Origin: Eutrigla gurnardus
Lineage: Eukaryota > Chordata > Actinopteri > Perciformes > Triglidae
Direction of reading: 5' to 3'
Length of the DNA stretch: 64,000 nucleotides
Assembly (NCBI GenBank): GCA_963514095.1
Contig: OY741287.1
Coordinates: forward strand, 13,474,944 to 13,538,943
The translations under genes and the position numbers were made by a program. Positions 52,801 through 63,595 of the stretch are shown piece after piece. The stretch's first letter is position 1. Each line of letters starts with the position of its first letter. The notes beneath the pieces were generated by a model. It did no database searches, was not told where the DNA came from, and worked only from the letters and a program-made list of their open reading frames with translations.

Positions 52801-53895
52801 CTCAAGCCAGACACTCCTCCAGCCCCCAGCTGGCTAGGGGCTCGCTCGGTGGTGGGACCAAGACCGCGGTGACGAAGATGGGCAGCGACGAGGAGGACGA
52901 GTGGTCGGAGCTCAGTGAGCTTCAGGAGATTGACCCGAAACGTCTCCAGAGTTATAAAGACCAGAACGGCAACGTGGATAAGAGGAACTCTGGCAAAGGC
53001 AAGTGTTCTGTTCTGAGTCCAGGTTTTTTAGTTTAGTTTTTCATTCATGGTAAACAAAACTCTGAAAACCTGAGAAATCAAAGATATCATTTAGAAATGT
53101 CAACTTGCATTAATGAGAATGTATTTTATGAATTCTTTTAGAGAACAAAATCAGTGACCTGGCTGGAAAAATGGAGAAGCAGTTTGCAGAGAGAGCAATA
53201 AAGAAACCAGCAGGGGGCATCAGCGTGTTTCCAGAGAGGCAGGACGAGGTCCAGGAACTCACGGTGAGATTCACAAGTGGTGTCATTGTGATGTGGTGGA
53301 AAGCCGTGTCGGCCGTGTATGAATGACGTTTCCATGGTGACAGTGCACAGATCTAGAGGAGAGCAGTGAGTGGATGGTGTCCTCCCTAGAGGACAGACAG
53401 GAAGTGTCCAAACCAGCCCCGGGCTCTGGACCAATGAGGAAGAGCCTGGACTCCCCCAGCACCAGTGTCTGGGGAACCTCCACAGGAAAGGGAGCCAAAT
53501 CAGGTCAGCCCCAGTCATAACTTAATTATCTAGTTTTTTGTTTGTTACTGTAATGGTAGTATTAAATCCTCCTATCGGTACTCTGTATCAGCAAGTACTG
53601 AAATACAAGTACCAGCACTTTGTCTAACTCTTAATAATTCATGTTGATGAATTATGTCAGGCTTGTCTTCTTTATTTCATGGGCTGTATATTGAAACAAA
53701 AACATGGCGCATTTGGGTACTGACAGGGATGCCGGTTACCGCGGCAACACTTGGTGCTGTAACCCTGCTGTGTTGTGCCCGGCAGGTCTGACCGAAGCCG
53801 GAACAGGAAGCACCCTGAAGAGCAGCCTGTGCTCCCTCAGCGACTTCAGCGACTCTGAGGACATTAGCAGTAAATACAATAAACACTACAGCTGA
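49829..53895 (+). CDS. dzip1: DZIP1-family gene, 3' half, copy C (14 exons)
   Basis: Exons 49829-49913, 50043-50158, 50237-50272, 50349-50477, 50808-50856, 50945-50995, 51164-51223, 51682-51857, 51950-52154, 52399-52573, 52673-52998, 53142-53263, 53344-53503 and 53786-53895 join in phase to 1800 bp (599 residues plus stop). The order is: C2H2 finger (CPHCGKSF...HIQRRH), coiled coil, a charged segment (DLEQAVMEKLESLGVKP), a basic Ser/Pro region, an acidic stretch (SDEESEEEDTDIEEE; KMGSDEEDEWSELSEL), and a Ser-rich C-terminus ending in KYNKHYS. DZIP1/Iguana localises to the basal body and controls ciliogenesis and Gli signalling. Exons 52154 and 52998 end in GC donors. Exon 3 is a fusion of two ancestral exons. 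No 5' exons are present: the finger exon is preceded by transposons, so a normal start is not visible. Confidence 0.75.
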
Positions 53896-55023
53896 GTACA
53901 GGTGATGCAGCTCTACGTCAAGCACAGACACAAAGACCTCCACTCTTCAGACACCTCCAGTCCATCCTGCTCTTCTTATATGGAAGCTGTGATACAGAGA
54001 GAGAGAGCAATATGAAACAAAGGGACATCTGGGCATAAAAGAGCATTTTATAAATACGAGAAATGAGATATTCCTGACTCACCTTATGCCTTGTGCAAAT
54101 CCTTTACTTGCCTTAGACCATTTCAACCCCTGTATATTCACTGAAAATCTAACCCACACCCACACCAGATGAGATGCCTAATGTAGTTTGTGTAACGTTT
54201 TGTAAATCACATTTTTATAATGCCTTCATGTGTTACATTAAGAAACGAGATGTGCTTTTTGTATAGAAAATAATTATACCAGGAAAGGCGTTTTCATCCA
54301 TGGGTTCGACTCCCGACGGTTGCATTCTGAAAGATTGAAACTGATGGTCTACACGTATTCAGTGTTGTGAAAACATGCGAAATAAAGATGACAGCTTTTT
54401 CCAACTCGTATCGACTCGTGATCCTGATTTGAGTCCACGGAGCCCGGAACCTTCCATCTGGTCTGCTGGATTTACTCTGTCGCATGATGTCGCACAACAT
54501 GCTAATTCTGGGAACATCGTGAAATCTGTAGCGTAAATGAAGCATTAAGCTCAGTTTGACCCATTTAAGGTAGCTAGCTAGTGAGCTAACTGCTAGCATG
54601 TCGGCTATTGTTACCATTACGGTTAAGTTCTCTAATAGTGACATAATGTTAGCGATTAGCATTAGCAATGTATTATATTAACACTATATGTAGAATTAAA
54701 ATACTTGGTCCTGAAAGACAGAGTAGGTTATTTGGGAAAACCAGAGACTTTGAACGCATCGCCTTTAGTGCCGTCACAACCATGCTGAACCTATAGGTGG
54801 CAGTGTAACAAGTATGTAAATGTTAAATGTTGATGAATGCCTCTCCCTTACATTTGTCATGTTGATTAATTTCCAAATTATACAATTGTATATTTTATTG
54901 CTTTATTTTATCCGTTTTTAAAGTGTACTTGTATATTTTTTTTAAATATTGTTTGAACCGGTTAAACAATTCAAACCGGTATCCAATAGCAACAATAGAA
55001 TACGCCTATGTCACATGGAACAG
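53896..55023. other. 3'UTR of DZIP1 copy C and spacer
   Basis: 3'UTR with a (GA)n run near 53996-54010 and poly(A) signal at 54381. It is followed by AT-rich spacer. GGTTCGACTCCC at 54302-54313 resembles a tRNA B-box but no cloverleaf forms around it. Confidence 0.5.
54381..54386 (+). terminator. Poly(A) signal of DZIP1 copy C
   Basis: AATAAA about 490 bp after the stop codon, mirrored at 60886-60891 for copy D. No closer signal was noted. Confidence 0.5.
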
Positions 55024-55197
55024 GTTGGATCAAAGGCCATGGAGAGCTGCAAGCAGACTCTCCAGGAGAAGGAGGAGCAGTGGGAGACCACCGAGAGCTC
55101 CTTGAGGTCCCAGCTGGACCACCTTCAGAGCCAGAGCCCCAAGAAGAAGAAGTCTTGGTTCAGAAAGCTCATGCCTGGCTCCAGAGGTCCACGCTGA
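55024..55197 (+). CDS. Terminal exon of an unidentified coiled-coil protein (left arm)
   Basis: It follows a clean acceptor (TCACATGGAACAG) and is open for 57 codons to TGA: SKAMESCKQTLQEKEEQW, a heptad-like stretch SSLRSQLDHLQSQS, then a basic end KKKKSWFRKLMPGSRGPR. Base composition and heptads look like real coding sequence, but no partner exon is in the window and I do not recognise the protein. It may be another fragment carried by the segmental duplication. The mirror copy is at 60075-60248. Confidence 0.4.
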   Translation, partial: VGSKAMESCKQTLQEKEEQWETTESSLRSQLDHLQSQSPKKKKSWFRKLMPGSRGPR

Positions 55198-56020
55198 GGA
55201 CAGGAAGCACATATCTTATAACTGAATGTATATATCATTTAGAAATTAATGTACATATACTTTTTCAGTCCAAATCCTGGTGAGCCGCAGACTGAGCTCT
55301 ATCTTACCGACAGCAGCAACACTTGCAACCCCACCCCTCTGAACACCAGCCAGCAAGCAGAGAGGAATGCCAGCGCCAAATGATTATTATTATACATCAT
55401 TATTATAAGTATTACTACTATCTCATGTTACAAACAGACAATGGTGGTGTAGTGGCTAAGGAATAAGACACATTATCAAAGTGTTGATGGTTCAAATCCA
55501 GGTTTGAATTTTACCGAATGACTTATTTTCTAACTTGAGTTCAGAACTATTTATGAAAGGCACACTCACACACATGTATCACCAAGATGACTTTAATTCT
55601 CAAATGATTTCATGTTGGATCGGCACATGAAGCAAACATCTCATGTTAGGTTGACTGGAAACTCTTTGACTTTCTTCATTATTTCATTCACCACTAGGGG
55701 TCCCTAGCGTACTTATTTGAAGCTTTGGGTGGTTCATCTGGCTGAGAGGCTCTGATGTTTCATGAGGCTTCATCTCACCATCACTACCTTCAACACAACA
55801 GGTTTCCCACACATCCTCACTCAACACCATCTTCCCCCAAATGACCCGCTTAAATCCCCCCAGCACCTCCTTTCCCTAATTGGCACGTACCATTACCTTT
55901 CCTTCACCCCTAAACATACAATAAAGAAACAAATGTGTGTGCGTCATGTAATATGTACACACATTGTAATTCCTCTGACTTCCCCTGGTAACCCCACGTT
56001 TCATGTCGCAACGCTATGAA
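55198..56020. other. Spacer including a second exon-like segment and SINE-like tRNA relic
   Basis: After TTTTTCAG near 55268, an open stretch reads PGEPQTELYLTDSSNTCN and ends in TGA at 55379-55381. It might be a final exon alternative to 55024-55197, but the splice phase does not fit well. The rest is AT-rich with ATTATTATAC simple sequence. Confidence 0.35.
55441..55506 (+). mobile_element. tRNA-derived SINE head-like fragment
   Basis: It has an A-box-like TGGTGTAGTGGCTAAGG and B-box-like GGTTCAAATCC at 44-bp spacing. Acceptor pairing is missing, so it is a relic and not a tRNA gene. The mirror copy is at 59805-59871. Confidence 0.5.
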
Positions 56021-56124
56021 CTGTGGGTAATTCCCTCAGGTAAAGTCAGCATCAAAAGTAGTGGGCTCAAAATGTCCGTGAGTGAGCCCTCCTGCACTTC
56101 AGGACTTGACCGTGGCACAGACCA
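56021..56124. repeat. Module shared with units A and B
   Basis: CTGTGGGTAATT ... AGGTAAAGTCAGCATCAAAAG ... TCAGGACTTGACCGTGGC matches 5633-5723 and 13787-13877, with the mirror at 59186-59289. It ends exactly where the Harbinger-like element starts. Confidence 0.85.
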
Positions 56125-56983
56125 GGGGCCTCATTTATAAAACTGTCGGTAGGATCCTTACTAAAAGTGTACGTACGCCCAAAAGCCAAAGTTTGCGTGC
56201 GCCAAAAAAAAAATCAGATTTATAAAACTGTGCACAGGCAAGCTGTACGCAATGTTCCCTTTTCGTGGTGAATCACGGCGACAGGTCAGGAAAAAGCAAA
56301 GAAACGTAACTTTTCAGAAACGGAGAAAGAGACCAACATGGATTTAATGTATTGCTTGTGTATTTGAGGAACTTTGACTTTGATGTGACTTTGATGGGGA
56401 TTGTGTCCGAAAAGTAGGGAGACACAGACGCGACTGAGACCAGAGGGATAAAGGTAAACATTTTAAACTTTCTGTCCTTCCAGAGTCTGCAGTGTTGGGT
56501 GTAGAGGAGGGTGACGGTGAGGAGGGTGATGGTGAGGAGGGTGATGGTGAGGAGGGTGATGGTGAGGAGGGTGACAGTGAGGAGGGTGACGGTGAGGAGG
56601 GTGACAGTGAGGAGGGTGACGGTGAGGAGGGTGATGGTGAGGAGGGTGACAGTGAGGAGGGTGACGGTGAGGAGGGTGATGGTGAGGAGGGTGACGGTGA
56701 GGAGGGTGACCGTGAGGAGGGTGACGTGAGGACGGCACAGCTTCCAGCTCAGTGCAAAGCAGCAGTGCACCCTGGGCGCATGGCACATCAAGCGGTCGGG
56801 TGCTCACTGATGCCGTCCTGCAACTTCAGCGAGACACAATTGAGACACAATCACCGCCATCAACAACGTTGCAGATGAGCTACAGCAAAAACGCTCTGTG
56901 ATGCAAGAAATTGCCATATTAATAAGTGAATTCGTTAAAATGAACAATGATTGTTGTCTTCCTTATCTTACAAACCCCGCATG
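56125..56983 (+). mobile_element. PIF/Harbinger-like element with degraded NAIF1-like Myb gene (left arm)
   Basis: It begins GGGGCCTCATTTATAAA followed by GTACGTACGCCC, as in fish PIF/Harbinger ends as I recall them. From 56296 the plus strand reads AKKRNFSETEKETNMDLM, similar to the start of the Myb/SANT domain of NAIF1-type accessory proteins, then stops. After a minisatellite, 56844-56983 reads DTITAINNVADELQQKRSVM and on to VKMNND, like their C-terminal helix. The pieces are in different frames, so it is a pseudogene. The inner boundary of the element is not resolved. Confidence 0.55.
56501..56728. repeat. 15-bp minisatellite (left arm)
   Basis: About 15 copies of GAGGAGGGTGAYRGT, encoding (EEGDG/EEGDS)n on the plus strand. 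It mirrors 58580-58806. Confidence 0.95.
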
Positions 56984-57494
56984 ACATCCTCACGGATGTT
57001 GATACCCCTCCAGTCGGGCTGGGGGCCGTGGCTCACTGCGGTCACGCCAGCTGCCGAAATCTGTTGCGCATCTATTCCTGTACTTACGGTACGGGTGCCC
57101 GAAGTTACCAAAATGGCGTTGAAAGCAGTTTTTATATCAGGTGCAACGGTTAAACATGAGGAAAATGATGGGTTTGCTAATTTCTTCAATAGATCTTTGT
57201 TCAGAGTGACTGTGACTAGCAGTTACATAGCAAATATCAAGTCATTTTACTGGATGGTTTTATAATAAAGTCACCTCCAAATCTCTCTCAAGTGCATACT
57301 GACAATCAGATAATTTCCTCACATTCATAAATTAATTAAACTTATTCCTTAAGAGGTTTGCAAATATTTTCAATGGATTCTTGTTGAGTGATCCTGAATG
57401 TTATTATAGAAAATATCAAGACATTCTACTGTATGGTTGTATAATAAATTCAATTCAAAATCACTCCCAGTATCAAAGTGCACACTGGCGAATG
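56984..57494. repeat. Palindrome core repeat, left side
   Basis: The sequence is related to 42540-43260: CACCCGTACCGTAAG complement, then two diverged ~170-bp units with ATCAAG(T/A)CATT(T/C)TACTG(G/T)ATGG. No ORF with motif support. Confidence 0.75.
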
Positions 57495-57813
57495 GATCAT
57501 TTCCTGATTTTCTAATCTAATCAGTGGTGTTTCCTTGCAGAGGCCAAGGGAAGCCAGGCTTCCTCCGTTTTTTCAGAATATAACCATCATTTAATAAAAT
57601 CACTTTTTTAACAGTTTACGTAATCCCTCTGTGATGTGTCTGTCGTCTCCTCCTCGTCTCTCTTCATTAATTATTGAGCGTTTCATGATGTGTTAAACAG
57701 CGCCCCTCTAAATGTTACGGGGTGAATGAGTGTTGAAAACATGTTACTGCACCCTGTTGTCTGTGAGGAGGCCAAGCTGCGCTGAACTCCCTTGGTGGAA
57801 AAAAAGAGAGGTT
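57495..57813. other. Palindrome spacer
   Basis: This 319-bp stretch is unpaired between the two arms. The left 30 bp continue the repeat seen at 42540. The rest has a short inverted pair (CCAAGGGA / TCCCTTGG) and no ORF. The junction on its right side (57813/57814) is where repeat homology starts abruptly in the inverted sense. Confidence 0.8.
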
Positions 57814-58323
57814 CATTCGCCAGTGTGCACTTTGATACTGGGAGTGATTTTGAATTGAATTTATTATACAACCATACAGTAGAATGTCTTGATATTTTCT
57901 ATAATAACATTCAGGATCACTCAACAAGAATCCATTGAAAATATTTGCAAACCTCTTAAGGAATAAGTTTAATTAATTTATGAATGTGAGGAAATTATCT
58001 GATTGTCAGTATGCACTTGAGAGAGATTTGGAGGTGACTTTATTATAAAACCATCCAGTAAAATGACTTGATATTTGCTATGTAACTGCTAGTCACAGTC
58101 ACTCTGAACAAAGATCTATTGAAGAAATTAGCAAACCCATCATTTTCCTCATGTTTAACCGTTGCACCTGATATAAAAACTGCTTTCAACACCATTTTGG
58201 TAACTTCGGGCACCCGTACCGTAAGTACAGGAATAGATGCGCAACAGATTTCGGCAGCTGGCGTGACCGCAGTGAGCCACGGCCCCCAGCCCGACTGGAG
58301 GGGTATCAACATCCGTGAGGATG

Positions 58324-59185
58324 TCATGCGGGGTTTGTAAGATAAGGAAGACAACAATCATTGTTCATTTTAACGAATTCACTTATTAATATGGCAATTT
58401 CTTGCATCACAGAGCGTTTTTGCTGTAGCTCATCTGCAACGTTGTTGATGGCGGTGATTGTGTCTCAATTGTGTCTCGCTGAAGTTGCAGGACGGCATCA
58501 GTGAGCACCCGACCGCTTGATGTGCCATGCGCCCAGGGTGCACTGCTGCTTTGCACTGAGCTGGAAGCTGTGCCGTCCTCACGTCACCCTCCTCACGGTC
58601 ACCCTCCTCACTGTCACCCTCCTCACCATCACCCTCCTCACCATCACCCTCCTCACTGTCACCCTCCTCACCATCACCCTCCTCACCGTCACCCTCCTCA
58701 CTGTCACCCTCCTCACCGTCACCCTCCTCACTGTCACCCTCCTCACCATCACCCTCCTCACCATCACCCTCCTCACCATCACCCTCCTCACCGTCACCCT
58801 CCTCTACACCCAACACTGCAGACTCTGGAAGGACAGAAAGTTTAAAATCTGTTTACCTTTATCCCTCTGGTCTCAGTCGCGTCTGTGTCTCCCTACTTTT
58901 CGGACACAATCCCCGTCAAAGTCACATCAAAGTCAAAGTTCCTCAAATACACAAGCAATACATTAAATCCATGTTGGTCTCTTTCTCCGTTTCTGAAAAG
59001 TTACGTTTCTTTGCTTTTTCCTGACCTGTCGCCGTGATTCACCACGAAAAGGGAACATTGCGTACAGCTTGCCTGTGCACAGTTTTATAAATCTGATTTT
59101 TTTTTTGGCGCACGCAAACTTTGGCTTTTGGGCGTACGTACACTTTTAGTAAGGATCCTACCGACAGTTTTATAAATGAGGCCCC
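58324..59185 (-). mobile_element. PIF/Harbinger-like element with degraded NAIF1-like gene (right arm)
   Basis: Mirror of 56125-56983. The Myb-like start lies at about 59014 reading leftward and the tail at 58324. It has the same frame breaks. The 15-bp minisatellite is at 58580-58806, with a few units differing from the left arm. Confidence 0.55.
58580..58806. repeat. 15-bp minisatellite (right arm)
   Basis: Mirror of 56501-56728; individual units carry different C/T variants, so the arms have started to diverge. Confidence 0.95.
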
Positions 59186-59289
59186 TGGTCTGTGCCACGG
59201 TCAAGTCCTGAAGTGCAGGAGGGCTCACTCACGGACATTTTGAGCCCACTACTTTTGATGCTGACTTTACCTGAGGGAATTACCCACAG
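59186..59289. repeat. Shared module (right arm)
   Basis: Mirror of 56021-56124. Confidence 0.85.
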
Positions 59290-60074
59290 TTTATAGCGTT
59301 GCGACATGAAACGTGGGGTTACCAGGGGAAGTCAGAGGAATTACAATGTGTGTACATATTACATGACGCACACACATTTGTTTCTTTATTGTATGTTTAG
59401 GGGTGAAGGAAAGGTAATGGTACGTGCCAATTAGGGAAAGGAGGTGCTGGGGGGATTTAAGCGGGTCATTTGGGGGAAGATGGTGTTGAGTGAGGATGTG
59501 TGGGAAACCTGTTGTGTTGAAGGTAGTGATGGTGAGATGAAGCCTCATGAAACATCAGAGCCTCTCAGCCAGATGAACCACCCAAAGCTTCAAATAAGTA
59601 CGCTAGGGACCCCTAGTGGTGAATGAAATAATGAAGAAAGTCAAAGAGTTTCCAGTCAACCTAACATGAGATGTTTGCTTCATGTGCCGATCCAACATGA
59701 AATCATTTGAGAATTAAAGTCATCTTGGTGATACATGTGTGTGAGTGTGCCTTTCATAAATAGTTCTGAACTCAAGTTAGAAAATAAGTCATTCGGTAAA
59801 ATTCAAACCTGGATTTGAACCATCAACACTTTGATAATGTGTCTTATTCCTTAGCCACTACACCACCATTGTCTGTTTGTAACATGAGATAGTAGTAATA
59901 CTTATAATAATGATGTATAATAATAATCATTTGGCGCTGGCATTCCTCTCTGCTTGCTGGCTGGTGTTCAGAGGGGTTACCTGGGGTTGCAAGTGTTGCT
60001 GCTGTCGGTAAGATAGAGCTCAGTCTGCTGCTCATGATATATACATTCAGTTATAAGATATGTGCTTCCTGTCC
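59290..60074. other. Mirror of the 55198-56020 spacer
   Basis: It holds the SINE-like relic at 59805-59871. The exon-like segment near 59975-60035 has CCCCAGGTAACC where the left arm has CCCCACCCC, so the possible reading frame differs between arms. No gene is established. Confidence 0.4.
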
Positions 60075-60248
60075 TCAGCGTGGACCTCTGGAGCCAGGCA
60101 TGAGCTTTCTGAACCAAGACTTCTTCTTCTTGGGGCTCTGGCTCTGAAGGTGGTCCAGCTGGGACCTCAAGGAGCTCTCGGTGGTCTCCCACTGCTCCTC
60201 CTTCTCCTGGAGAGTCTGCTTGAAGCTCTCCGTGGCCTTTGATCCAAC
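60075..60248 (-). CDS. Terminal exon of an unidentified coiled-coil protein (right arm)
   Basis: Mirror of 55024-55197 with the same acceptor and stop. Two residues differ (ATESFKQ against AMESCKQ). Conservation of the open frame in both arms is expected for a recent duplication and is not independent proof of coding. Confidence 0.4.
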   Translation of the reverse strand, partial: VGSKATESFKQTLQEKEEQWETTESSLRSQLDHLQSQSPKKKKSWFRKLMPGSRGPR

Positions 60249-61376
60249 CTGTTCCATGTGACATAGGCGTATTCTATTGTTGCTATTGGATACCGGTTTG
60301 AATTGTTTAACCGGTTCAAACAATATTTAAAAAAAATATACAAGTACACTTTAAAAACGGATAAAATAAAGCAATAAAATATACAATTGTATAATTTGGA
60401 AATTAATCAACATGACAAATGTAAGGGAGAGGCATTCATCAACATTTAACATTTACATACTTGTTACACTGCCACCTATAGGTTCAGCATGGTTGTGACG
60501 GCACTAAAGGCGATGCGTTCAAAGTCTCTGGTTTTCCCAAATAACCTACTCTGTCTTTCAGGACCAAGTATTTTAATTCTACATATAGTGTTAATATAAT
60601 ACATTGCTAATGCTAATCGCTAACATTATGTCACTATTAGAGAACTTAACCGTAATGGTAACAATAGCCGACATGCTAGCAGTTAGCTCACTAGCTAGCT
60701 ACCTTAAATGGGTCAAACTGAGCTTAATGCTTCATTTACGCTACAGATTTCACGATGTTCCCAGAATTAGCATGTTGTGCGACATCATGCGACAGAGTAA
60801 ATCCAGCAGACCAGATGGAAGGTTCCGGGCTCCGTGGACTCAAATCAGGATCACGAGTCGATACGAGTTGGAAAAAGCTGTCATCTTTATTTCGCATGTT
60901 TTCACAACACTGAATACGTGTAGACCATCAGTTTCAATCTTTCAGAATGCAACCGTCGGGAGTCGAACCCATGGATGAAAACGCCTTTCCTGGTATAATT
61001 ATTTTCTATACAAAAAGCACATCTCGTTTCTTAATGTAACACATGAAGGCATTATAAAAATGTGATTTACAAAACGTTACACAAACTACATTAGGCATCT
61101 CATCTGGTGTGGGTGTGGGTTAGATTTTCAGTGAATATACAGGGGTTGAAATGGTCTAAGGCAAGTAAAGGATTTGCACAAGGCATAAGGTGAGTCAGGA
61201 ATATCTCATTTCTCGTATTTATAAAATGCTCTTTTATGCCCAGATGTCCCTTTGTTTCATATTGCTCTCTCTCTCTGTATCACAGCTTCCATATAAGAAG
61301 AGTAGGATGGACTGGAGGTGTCTGAAGAGTGGAGGTCTTTGTGTCTGTGCTTGACGTAGAGCTGCATCACCTGTAC
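60249..61376. other. Spacer and 3'UTR of DZIP1 copy D
   Basis: Mirror of 53896-55023. The poly(A) signal lies at 60886-60891 (TTTATT on the plus strand). No other gene. Confidence 0.5.
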
Positions 61377-63595
61377 TCAGCTGTAGTGTTTATTGTATTT
61401 ACTGCTAATGTCCTCAGAGTCGCTGAAGTCGCTGAGGGAGCACAGGCTGCTCTTCAGGGTGCTTCCTGTTCCGGCTTCGGTCAGACCTGCCGGGCACAAC
61501 ACAGCGGGGTTACAGCACCAAGTGTTGCCGCGGTAACCGGCATCCCTGTCAGTACCCAAATGCGCCATGTTTTTGTTTCGATAAACAGCCCATGAAATAA
61601 AGAAGACAAGCCTGACATAATTCATCAACATGAATTATTAAGAGTTAGACAAAGTGCTGGTACTTGTATTTCAGTACTTTCTGATACAGAGTACCGATAG
61701 GAGGATTTAATACTACCATTACAGTAACAAAAAAAAAACTAGATAATTAAGTTATGACTGGGGCTGACCTGATTTGGCTCCCTTTCCTGTGGAGGTTCCC
61801 CAGACACTGGTGCTGGGGGAGTCCAGGCTCTTCCTCATTGGTCCAGAGCCCGGGGCTGGTTTGGACACTTCCTGTCTGTCCTCTAAGGAGGACACCATCC
61901 ACTCACTGCTCTCCTCTAGATCTGTGCACTGTCACCACGGAAACGTCATTCATACACGGCCGACACAGCTTTTCCACCACATCACAATGACACCACTTGT
62001 GAAGCTCACCGTGAGTTCCTGGACCTCGTCCTGCCTCTCTGGAAACACGCTGATGCCCCCTGCTGGTTTCTTTATTGCTCTCTCTGCAAACTGCTTCTCC
62101 ATTTTTCGAGCCAGGTCACTGATTTTGTTCTCTAAAAGAATTCATAAAATACATTCTCATTAATGCAAGTTGACATTTCTAAATACTATCCTTGATTTCT
62201 CAGGTTTTCAGAGTTTTGTTTACGTACCATGAATGAAAAACTCAACTAAAAAACCTGGACTCAGAACAGAACACTTGCCTTTGCCAGAGTTCCTCTTATC
62301 CACGTTGCCGTTCTGGTCTTTGTAACTCTGGAGACGTTTCGGGTCAATCTCCTGAAGCTCACTGAGCTCCGACCACTCGTCCTCCTCGTCGCTGCCCATC
62401 TTCGTCACCGTGGTCTTGGTCCCACCACCGAGCGACCCCCTAGCCAGCTGGGGGCTGGAGGAGTGTCTGGCTGGAGCCGGCCTGGCTTTGCTTGGTCTGA
62501 TTTGGACCTGGTTTAGTCTCGACTGTGGCGATTTACCCCTCTGGTGTTTTGGGGGTTTTTCCTCCTCAATATCCGTGTCCTCTTCTTCCGATTCCTCATC
62601 TGAACTGAAAGGAGGGGTCCTCGAGAATCACAGAAACCGTTTTTAACACATCGTTCAACTTCAACCTACAGAAAGCATGTTATTTTATCCAGTTTCTCTT
62701 TACTTGGATGTGAAGGTCCTCAGAGCGGACTTGACGTTGGGCGTAGAGGTCTTGGGTTGGACGGCGGTCCTGATCCTGGGTGCCGGCTGGGGCGTCTTGG
62801 CCTGTTTGACTGCAGGTCCAGACATCACCTGGGTGGCTCTGGACGGCAGGCTGCTGGATCGAGGGCGGATCTGCAACACTGCACGCAGACAAAAACACTA
62901 TTAGAGGATCAGACACAGACTGTGTGTCAGAGCTTATGTTAGTTTATGTGGCAGCAAACGAGCTTTCCCAGATTAGACCGATAGTGATGTGTGCACACAG
63001 TCAAAACCAATTACAAGCCGCTAATGCATGGATGACAAGCTAGTCGTACAAAGTAGTACAGTGTGATTCCTAGAACTTAGAGGAGATGATCTCACGTGCT
63101 AAGAGGCTTTTTGATGACTCGCCTTGAACCGATTGCCTGGATCTGGACTGAGACTCGGGAGCAGGGTCGCTGCCTCTCCTCTCGCCGCCCAGCTTCTGCT
63201 CCACAGTGCTGGCTATCTCCTCCCGATGGCGCCAGTATTCAGGCATCGCCTTGGCGACGCTCTCCCGCTTTGAATGCACCTTGGCCAGGATGGAAGTGAG
63301 CGCTCTGTCCTTCAGACCGCTCTGATCCTGAGAGGAGGGTCGAGGGAAGTTCTGATTATGATGGGCATTCTTCATCTGAACAAGTTCAACGGAGGCAACA
63401 AACGGCTGCAGGTACTTACAGGTTTGACTCCCAGGCTCTCCAGCTTCTCCATAACAGCTTGCTCCAGATCCGGCCGCATCTCTTTCTTGATGTTGGGGTT
63501 CCTTTTCAGAGCACTGCTGGTCAGCCTCGGCTTCTTCTCTGGCACGGGCTCGGCCTTCTTCTCCGCTGGCCGCCTCTCAGAGAAGCTGCTCGAGT
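61377..63595 (-). CDS. dzip1: DZIP1-family gene, 3' end, copy D (reverse strand, continues past the window)
   Basis: Exons on the minus strand, 5' to 3': 63595-63420, 63327-63123, 62878-62704, 62604-62279, 62131-62010, 61928-61769 and 61486-61377, in phase to the same KYNKHYS stop. Splice sites, including the two GC donors (at 63122 and 62278), are the same as in copy C. Differences are few, such as Ser for Phe in FTFN of exon 62878-62704. Earlier exons would lie beyond 64000. Copies C and D face each other tail to tail. Whether D is the parent gene or a duplicate cannot be told from this window. Confidence 0.75.

Larger units (their letters stand above)
51277..57494. repeat. Giant palindrome, left arm (continues beyond the mirrored window end)
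   Basis: Its reverse complement is 57814-64000. Position 51277 pairs with 64000, and 57494 with 57814. The arms differ by scattered substitutions and a few indels, for example near 55226-55275 against 60033-60040. The homology certainly continues past the window on the right. Confidence 0.97.

Noticed and set aside
54302..54313. Possible tRNA B-box GGTTCGACTCCC
   Set aside because: No A-box at the right distance and no acceptor or anticodon stem.
55441..55506. tRNA gene candidate
   Set aside because: A- and B-box-like sequences are present but the cloverleaf stems do not pair; better explained as a SINE relic.
56463..56878. HPPH-, LLTVT- and EEGD-repeat ORFs (mirror at 58430-58966)
   Set aside because: Frames of the 15-bp minisatellite. 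Only the EEGD frame might belong to the decayed NAIF1-like gene, and it is out of frame with both flanking pieces.
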